Shown: positions 57,256 through 64,000 of the stretch, piece by piece | Numbering within the stretch: position 1 is the stretch's first letter | How the letters are laid out: the number at the start of each line of letters is the position of its first letter | Source: Stichopus chloronotus | Taxonomy: Eukaryota > Echinodermata > Holothuroidea > Aspidochirotida > Stichopodidae | Length of the DNA: 64,000 bases | NCBI GenBank assembly: GCA_021234535.1 | Contig: CM037843.1 | Span: 11,803,979-11,867,978, forward strand | Direction: 5' to 3' | The notes under the pieces: model-generated | What the model saw: only the letters and a program-made list of their open reading frames with translations | Told to the model about the DNA's origin: nothing | Database searches by the model: none | Translations under genes and position numbers: made by a program

Positions 57256-58965
57256 GATAAAATCAGCTATGCGTTTTACCGCATCCAGCTCGTGTCATGA
57301 CGGTATTTCGATAGCAATCCGTTGCCCGCCGTATTCAGCAGTTGGCCGCAGTCGCATTAACCAGAGGACTGCACAGCTTAGCTTGCTAAGACGGATGCAG
57401 GCAACTGCCGTATCAATGCACCTTTGTGTGTGGATTACGGACTGTCAGTTCTGGCCAAGCTTACAGTACAGCAGCAGGAGCATGGAAGGAAACGGGCATA
57501 TGTTATATTGTATGTAAAAACAGTACTTCCCTGCTCCTCACGTACGAAGCTACACAAGAACGGAAAAAATGAAAGAATGAAAGTTTCGGTGTTTGACAAA
57601 CTGTAAACTTGATATTTATTGTGCAATTTTGTGCATCAAAAAATGAGCTGTGCAACACACGTACCGGAATCTGGAAGTGTAGGTTACCAGTATATGCTAC
57701 GTACGAATGAAGTGCACACAAGTCATATGATATTCCAAAGGTTTGCGATCCAATACAGATCACTGTACTGACATACGTATACGTAGAAGCTTCATGCATA
57801 GAATTGCTTCTGTGCACATACATATTTTTCAATTAGAAGTAGGGTACTATATTGTATACACTGTACACAGTCTAGCTAGCCTATACATCGTACGGCACAA
57901 TGTACTACACATCATGCAGCATTTTCAATCAACACCGTGATACGCGGAAGCCAAAATAATTTCATTTTTGTTAAATTAAAGTATATGTAGGCCTACAGAG
58001 TATCAACACCGTTACCTTAATGAATTGCAAACGTTTAGGTTTTCAAGTTCGCATATGTTACAGGACACACTGATAGCAAAAGCTACGAGTTTTCATAGTT
58101 GATGTTCACTGTTAATACAGTATTCATGAAGTTGTGCTCGCTAGGTCTAACATTATTAAATTAACATTGTGTGGCATATTATCCATTGCTAGGCCTAAAC
58201 TGAACCCGGTATGATCCAACTGCATGAAACGAGATGCCTTGTGTACGTAGGCTAGGCCAATGGTTATTAATATCCAACGTCAGGTTTTTATACATACATA
58301 GGCTGGGCCTTGGGTGAATATAACTTCCTCATAGAATGTAGTAGCCTCATAGAACGTAGTGTACATTACAATTAACATTAGGGCTGCACATATTTAGGCT
58401 ACAGCCCCAGGCACTATTAAAGTATTATACTACTTGCTTTAAAATGCCTAACTTTAAGCCAGCAGTTAGGCTACGTACAGTAGCCTAGGCTTTCATCAAT
58501 GACAATGGAGCTGAAATTAAGTGATGGTAGGCCTAGGCTAGATGGATAAGAAAATTGGCTATGTAAAGTAGGAGCTGTAGTAAGTGAACAGAAGGATGAA
58601 ACCATTGTCGTCATCACACATTGGCACTTGTCATGTTTCTGCATATTTTACCAAACAACCTGGATGTTGAACTTTGAAGTTCACCCAGGCCCAGGTGGTT
58701 TCAACTATATGTCCCAGGCTGGTTATTTTACAGTTTATGTATGGAATATTTACTTCATCTAATTAGCAGATTGAGTAATAACCACTGTACAATAAATCTA
58801 GTATGGCACCATTTACATCCAGGAATCCTTACAAGGTACTATGAAAAAGCCATTTGTGGTCTCGCTTGTTTTTGGCAGATGTAAACATAAAATTATTGCA
58901 GACTGTACACTTTCCAAAGTTCTTTTCCTTCACCAATGGTAAGTCCTTTTCATCATCATGGCTTT
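57256..58965. other. No recognisable gene
   Basis: Part 57260-57480 is richer in CG. From 58190 to 58560 TAGGC/GCCTA strings are frequent (TAGGCCTAGGC, GTAGCCTAGGC). ORFs up to 109 codons (57503-57832, minus) are unrecognised. Confidence 0.4.
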
Positions 58966-58971
58966 CCTGAC

Positions 58972-61586
58972 TCAATGCCTCAATGAATGTACAAAGTGGC
59001 CTTCAAAGCTTAGAGATGATCGTGGCGAAGGAAAATGCTGCAGCAAAGAAATAAGTTTTGCATCTGTACTTGATCCCATACAGAATCGGCATTGGTCAGA
59101 TTCATTACATTTTGAAAGTACAAGCATACCTATTCTCCTTTCCATGTGATGGGTCAAAAAATCTAAATCAGTCTTCACTTCTGGGCATTCCCTCTCAGCT
59201 TATACATTGCTCCACTGAGTGCCTCATGTACTTTGTCATAATCGCTCCACTCCATGTAGGTTTCCTCACCGCATGGGATCACTCTAATGTCTGGTTTAAC
59301 TGAGGAGAATGTTATTTCTTTCCAGTACTGAGCTAATACTGTCATGGCATTGTCGAAAAGCTTCTTCTCTTTGTTGCTGCGTTCCTCCTTGGTCAAGCCA
59401 CCCTGTTTACATGGAGGTTGAAATTCCCCTGTCAGTGTATCAGGTAAGTCCACACCTACCAGGGCATTTGTGAGGGGTGCCCAGAAATGTTCAATTGGAT
59501 TCAGAGCAGAGTGTCCTGGACAGTAGGAAGTAACAATCATGCCCTCTAGCCCTGAGCTTCCTAAAAAGACGAGATAAGTAGACCTGATTTACAAGGTGAT
59601 TGGGGCTAAAGTCAGGCCCAGAGTCAGAAATAATCACAAGAAATTTGACTCCTTCAGCTACACGCTTTCTAATCAGTGGCAGCATGTCATTCACATGGGA
59701 TTGTATGTTGCATTTGTTGGTTGGCCCTCTAACTGCTACAGTAATGGCTGTTGGTGTTGGACATCTGTGAATGTAAGAACAGGAGCATCATGCAAATTGG
59801 AGAACAAAATTAAATGCCAATTTGTGTGAAAGGTATGATAGAGCACGGATGCATGCCACATGTAGGATGTCTGCCCCTGCAAGAGTTCAGCTTACAAATG
59901 TAATCTTCCTCTTTTATTGATCCCTACATTTTTTAACCCAGGAAAGTCTTGATCTTTGTCCAACTTTTGTATTGTCAGCTGTCACATTCCTTAAACATAA
60001 ACACACCTAAGATTTCCCATCAATATCATGTTACTAATGGAATAGATAAGTCTGACACAGTTAAACCCCTCCAACACTTACTTGTTTGCTTGTGAAGACA
60101 GAAGACCAAAGCAAGCATACATTAGGCAGGACATTGTACGTCAATCACATCTCCTCACCCTGGGGTTGATTGCATGTTGTTTAATATTAAACTTGCACTT
60201 CACTACAATGAAATTGGGAACATGTACTACATTACCGAGCCTGTCAAGACAATAATCAATGATTACAGTTGAAAATGACTTTAACAGAATAAGATCATTG
60301 CTATCATTATCAATGTCATTATTGTGGGGCAAACTTACTTGAAGTGTTGTCTACCATGTTCCTCCCTCATCATCTCATTTGTGCCATCATTTGTCATTTT
60401 CATGTATCCACTTGGAGTAAGTAGGTATCCAGGATTCGGGAAATCATGGTCCAGGTGATTTGGCGTGTCATCTGTTGGGAACACTCGTCTGATGGCCAGC
60501 TTTCTGTCAACAGCAGGTGTTGTTGAGCCAACCTTAACCTTATTCTTGTTGTCTACAGACATCACCATTGCTTGACCATGAAACATGCTAGCCGCCTCCA
60601 TGCAGTATCGGACACGAGTGCTGTAGTAATGGTCATTCTTATTGAGAACTCGTCTATCGTTTCGTTTATGAGGCACCTTTGCCGACACATAGCCCTTGTA
60701 TGACTTAGAAGCATTGAATTTCATGTTTGGTGCTCTCAGCTTCCTCCTTACTGCCATCACACCTGCAAAGAAAATTCGATCATTCCTTTCAACAGATTTA
60801 TCACAAATTCAAATGTTAGAAGTTATCGAAAAATCACAGTAAAGGCTGCTTCATACTTCCAAATTTCATGAGTTATATAGCTATCACACATGATCAAAAT
60901 ATCTTTGCCCTTCATTCCATTCGTCCAATCACTCACAGTGGAACATTGCTCAAGTTTTCTAGCTTTATAGCCCAATAATGGCGCATGAACTTGCCTTTAA
61001 AAAGTGGAGAACTTAACAAATGTGGTACCTGAAATTTTAAACTAACAACAGTAGTACTTCAAATTTTGATCTAACAACAGTACTACTTCAGATTTTGAAC
61101 TATCAACAGTAGTACTTCAAATTTTGAACTGAACCAAAAAATTGCCATATTTAAACGGCTTGAAGCAAGTTTGAAGTGAAGCCGTTCGAGGGGGGAGGAT
61201 TTCAGTACGTAAGAGGTACGTTAGACTTGGTATTAATGAAGCTGCACACTTACTACTTAACAAAGTGTTACATCTCTTTAAATAGATCACTTACTCAGAT
61301 TTGGGTTTGTTGCAGCTATCCCGGGTTCTGCTTGCAGGACTTGTTCTTTCAGTGAAAGAAGTGACAAGCCACATGACCCGGTCAGGGACTGTCTTCGTCT
61401 GTGTGCCTCGTATTAACCATTATCATTTACTATAGCAGCAATCGTATTCGGGAGGGTTGGGTGTAAAGACTCGAGTGGCGGTCTCCCTTTCGGACGCGAC
61501 ACTTTGGTTTTGTCAGCAGGAACTTTGCGCTTCCATTTCTTGGGACTCATATCTAGCCATGAAATATCTGGTGTAACGTTTTCCAT
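58972..61586 (-). pseudogene. Decayed DDE transposase-like gene, three exons
   Basis: Exon a 61586-61295 (MENVTPDISW start, KVSRPKGRPPLESLHPTLP, in-frame stop at 61413-61415, donor A|GTAAGT); exon b 60762-60339 (acceptor TTTGCAG, donor AA|GTAAGT); exon c from 59764 (acceptor TTCACAG|A) to 58972. Exon b has VMSVDNKNKVKVG and PNPGYLLTPSGYMK; exon c has IISDSGPDFSP, SYCPGHSALNPIEHFW, then ERRIGMLVLSKCNESDQC. D near 60553, D near 59625 and the E of NPIE near 59494 form a plausible DDE triad with the NPIE wording of Tc1/mariner-type enzymes. Splice phases agree (AA|A to K, A|GT to S). A middle N-terminal piece may be missing. Frameshifts near 59555 and 59178. I recall such proteins as multicopy in marine invertebrates; no TIRs were located. 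Confidence 0.7.
61027..61140. repeat. 29-bp tandem repeat, about four units
   Basis: CTTCAAATTTTGAACTAAC then AACAGTAGTA, imperfect, in the intron between exons a and b of the transposase-like gene. Confidence 0.8.
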
Positions 61587-61589
61587 AAC

Positions 61590-64000
61590 TTTCTCACAAG
61601 CAGTGGTTGTTACAAATGGACTTGTTTCCCTGTACCACGCTGTGTTTCATAGTAGGTAATCACAACCGCTTGACAACGGGAGATGGTCATTACTAGAGAA
61701 GAATAGTACGACCATTGTCTTACATAAGTGGTATGGCCTTAAATCTCAATACACAAGCTCGAGCTGAAACCGCAAAATTTCATTGGCCTTTCAGAATCGG
61801 TCCTTCCTTAGTGTGTGGAGCAGACTTGTGGTATGAGTACAACAAGTACACCACTTTTTCACAGCGTAGGGCCCCGAGTAAAAGAATTTGTATTGCCACA
61901 GATGCATAATTATCAACATATGTGAGAACAAATTCCAGTCCCATCTCAATGAATAGGAGTAGGCTACTGGCAAATGTACAAAAGCATAAGTACGGGGACC
62001 AACCACGAAATGTCATTTTTATGCAATAACATTTACTGAGAATGTGCGATAACAAATGAAAAGGGGAAAGTTTGGGTGTATGAGACTGATCGGAGGCGGG
62101 GTAATACAAGTGGTCTGATGAATTTTGCTGAAATATCACGTGGGCTCTGTGCGGACTTCTGGTGTAATTTAAAAGTATAGGCACTTTATATTTGTGAAGT
62201 TTGTCAGTTTTTATCATATAGCCGTATGCCTCCCAGAAATTTTCAAAGCAATTTTTTGTAGACTCAGTAAATAAGTACGTAAAAGAAATATCTTAATAAA
62301 AGAGAAATTGTAATGAATTGTTCAAGAATATTAGCTAGAACTTCTAATCAAGGAAAGCAGATTCTCTCATACAACCCTAACATTTTGGCGCACTTCGCGC
62401 GCCCAACCATCGGTCTTTTTCTTAAGCTTCGTTTCATCGTTAACCGAATAAAACACAGGGCTTCTCAGTACTAGCTTAAAGGGAAACGTTACATTTGTGC
62501 GACACATTTTTTATTTTTGAAGTCATGATGTATAAATACAGAAATATAGACATTCAAAAGTAAAGAAGATGGGTGAATTGAATTAAGGAGTAGAGAATTT
62601 TCACAGATAGAAATTCACAACATATTTAGCCCACAAAGTTCATTCACTCAAACTTGAAATACTCAAAGTGTGAAACTCTTGTAATGCGTAATATTTTGGG
62701 CAAGAAAAAGCATTGCCAGAGGTAATTATAGAGACAATATTTTATGATTACAGAAGTTATTGTCTCTATGTGCCACATACATACACAACTTTCTGTGTGT
62801 AAAGGCCGGGAATTTCATTCTCAATCTCTCAGTTGTTCTCTTTTATTTGTTGTACGGTACGGTAAACAACTCGAAAGGTTGGATGGTTGGCCAATTTCTG
62901 TCGGACGGAGAGGGTGAATACGATAAAATGTTTTGATACCCTTAGGGGTCAGCCACCTCGACAATAAGTTGGTTTGTTTTGGTTTTTTTCAGTTAGTACA
63001 AATTGTTCTATACGTAGGAAGAAACTTTTATAACAGACCTGTAATTAGGACGATAGGCTGTTCTAAATCGATTGTCCTTATTAAACGTATTTTAGTGCCT
63101 TTAAATTCCTTTTATCTTATTTATTGTTTACTTATTTATCTTATTTGTTATTTTTTGTTTACTGTTACGAACGATAACTGTTCTACGAGCGATGATACAT
63201 ACGGTGTGTCTGTAACTGCATGTATTAGTTTCACGAACCACCGTCACAACTACACAAAGAGCATATCGTTATTAAACCAGCAGCATTCTCCCCTTGTTAC
63301 TATTCTATAGTCTGTGAATCACTTTATGCATTTGCATAGATTTGTTTTTCGTGTAGCAAATCTGAAACAGGCTACATGGCTGTCAACTTGAATAACGAAT
63401 AGGGAAACGTGTTTTTTATGCGGGGGGTAACACTAACTTAAGTTTGATAGTTACTTAACGAACCAGGGCTGCCCGCTTTAAATTAAAAAGGGACTAGAAG
63501 CACGGGGGGACGCCTCACAGATAGTGCAGAGGGTTGGCTGATACTGTATATAAATATTCTTCAGCTCCTAAAGCCAGCTCGGAATGGATCTCGAAAAATT
63601 TTTGTGGACCACACTTAATACTACAATGACATTCAGACACTGAAAAATCACATGAGAGCGAATGTTCAAATTACCTAATGAATTTATTGTCATAAGCTGT
63701 GGAGGAAAGCTTGAAAGAAATGCTAATTTGTCAAATTTTGCTTTAAATGTCATAAAGGTGTCAGTAACCTCCTCGCACGTTCCCACTTAATATTTTCAAA
63801 CAGAGAAGCAGTAAGCAGAAGCAGCTTTGAAGGCAAGAAAAGTCAGTTAACACTTAAACATCATCATCTCCCAATTAATTGTTTTGTGAATTAATTCAGG
63901 TAACCGTGTAAGCCACTGGAGAACAATTCAAGTTCATACGAGTAGGTTAAAACACGAACAGCACTGGCATGGCATACCACTTCCTATCAAACTCTGTCAT
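61590..64000. other. No confident gene; two unrecognised ORFs
   Basis: The minus ORF 61780-62217 (145 codons) and plus ORF 62933-63310 (125 codons, hydrophobic middle) are longer than most chance ORFs here but show no known motif, no conserved start context and no splice support. A short inverted repeat (ATTATAGAGACAATA... against TTATTGTCTCTATG) lies at 62726-62771. Confidence 0.35.

Noticed and set aside
61780..62217. 145-codon minus-strand ORF as a host gene
   Set aside because: No recognisable domain, splice context or conserved motif; kept only as an unrecognised ORF in the region note.
62478..62500. TTAAAGGGAAACG as the end of another TTAA MITE
   Set aside because: No complementary end with TTAA was found on either side.

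Overview
This is animal nuclear DNA, AT-rich, intron-rich and mostly transposon-derived. The one recognisable host gene is ALDH6A1 (mitochondrial methylmalonate-semialdehyde dehydrogenase). Two consecutive coding exons lie on the minus strand at 52199-52380 and 27966-28145, with matching phase and GT-AG splice sites, so about 24 kb of the window is a single intron of that gene. A marine invertebrate is likely, perhaps an echinoderm: I base this on the mix of Mag-type Ty3/gypsy, L2/CR1-like LINE, TTAA MITEs, minisatellite-carrying foldback elements and many TAGGCCTA-like strings. The species assignment is a guess. Layout: 1-4632 is the 3' part of a decayed multi-exon gene of a multicopy family (FEN/PIN-like nuclease signature plus a C-terminal tesmin-type CXC cluster; copy 1), with a small complete foldback element inside its intron. 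5.7-7.4, 10.1-13.9, 17.1, 18.5-20.9, 21.2-25.9, 26.3-27.4, 44.2-48.1 and 49.4-50.3 kb hold copies of a superfamily of non-coding elements. Each has a short palindrome at the 5' end, arrays of a roughly 140-bp unit, a CA-rich run and a 3' hairpin ending in AAAAA, and the sequence after the 5' palindrome is complementary to the 3' hairpin arm. This is the architecture known for Helentron-derived HINE/pearl elements. The units carry ordered TGACCT half-sites (DR4-DR4-DR1), which is the most intriguing signal in the window. Inside the ALDH6A1 intron: 29.3-34.05 kb is a second decayed copy of the nuclease/CXC family, followed by a 434-bp foldback element with 11-13 bp flanking direct repeats (34067-34500), an interspersed family called D here (34.5-35.86 kb), and a Mag-type Ty3/gypsy element (35863-43860). 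The gypsy element is split by an antisense 5'-truncated LINE (38770-43281) flanked by a near-perfect target-site duplication. The LINE in turn contains a TTAA MITE and an insert made of a third nuclease-family fragment plus a 145-bp tandem repeat. Further right there is another TTAA MITE (50713-51377), a second block of family D (52.6-53.8 kb), a 13-bp minisatellite (54652-54842), a degenerate 86-bp tandem array (55.3-56.24 kb), and a decayed three-exon DDE transposase-like gene on the minus strand (58972-61586). No rRNA gene, tRNA gene or CRISPR array was found. Beyond the two ALDH6A1 exons I see no intact protein-coding gene. Interplay between components is mainly nesting of mobile elements; any regulatory role of the half-site arrays on ALDH6A1 is inference.
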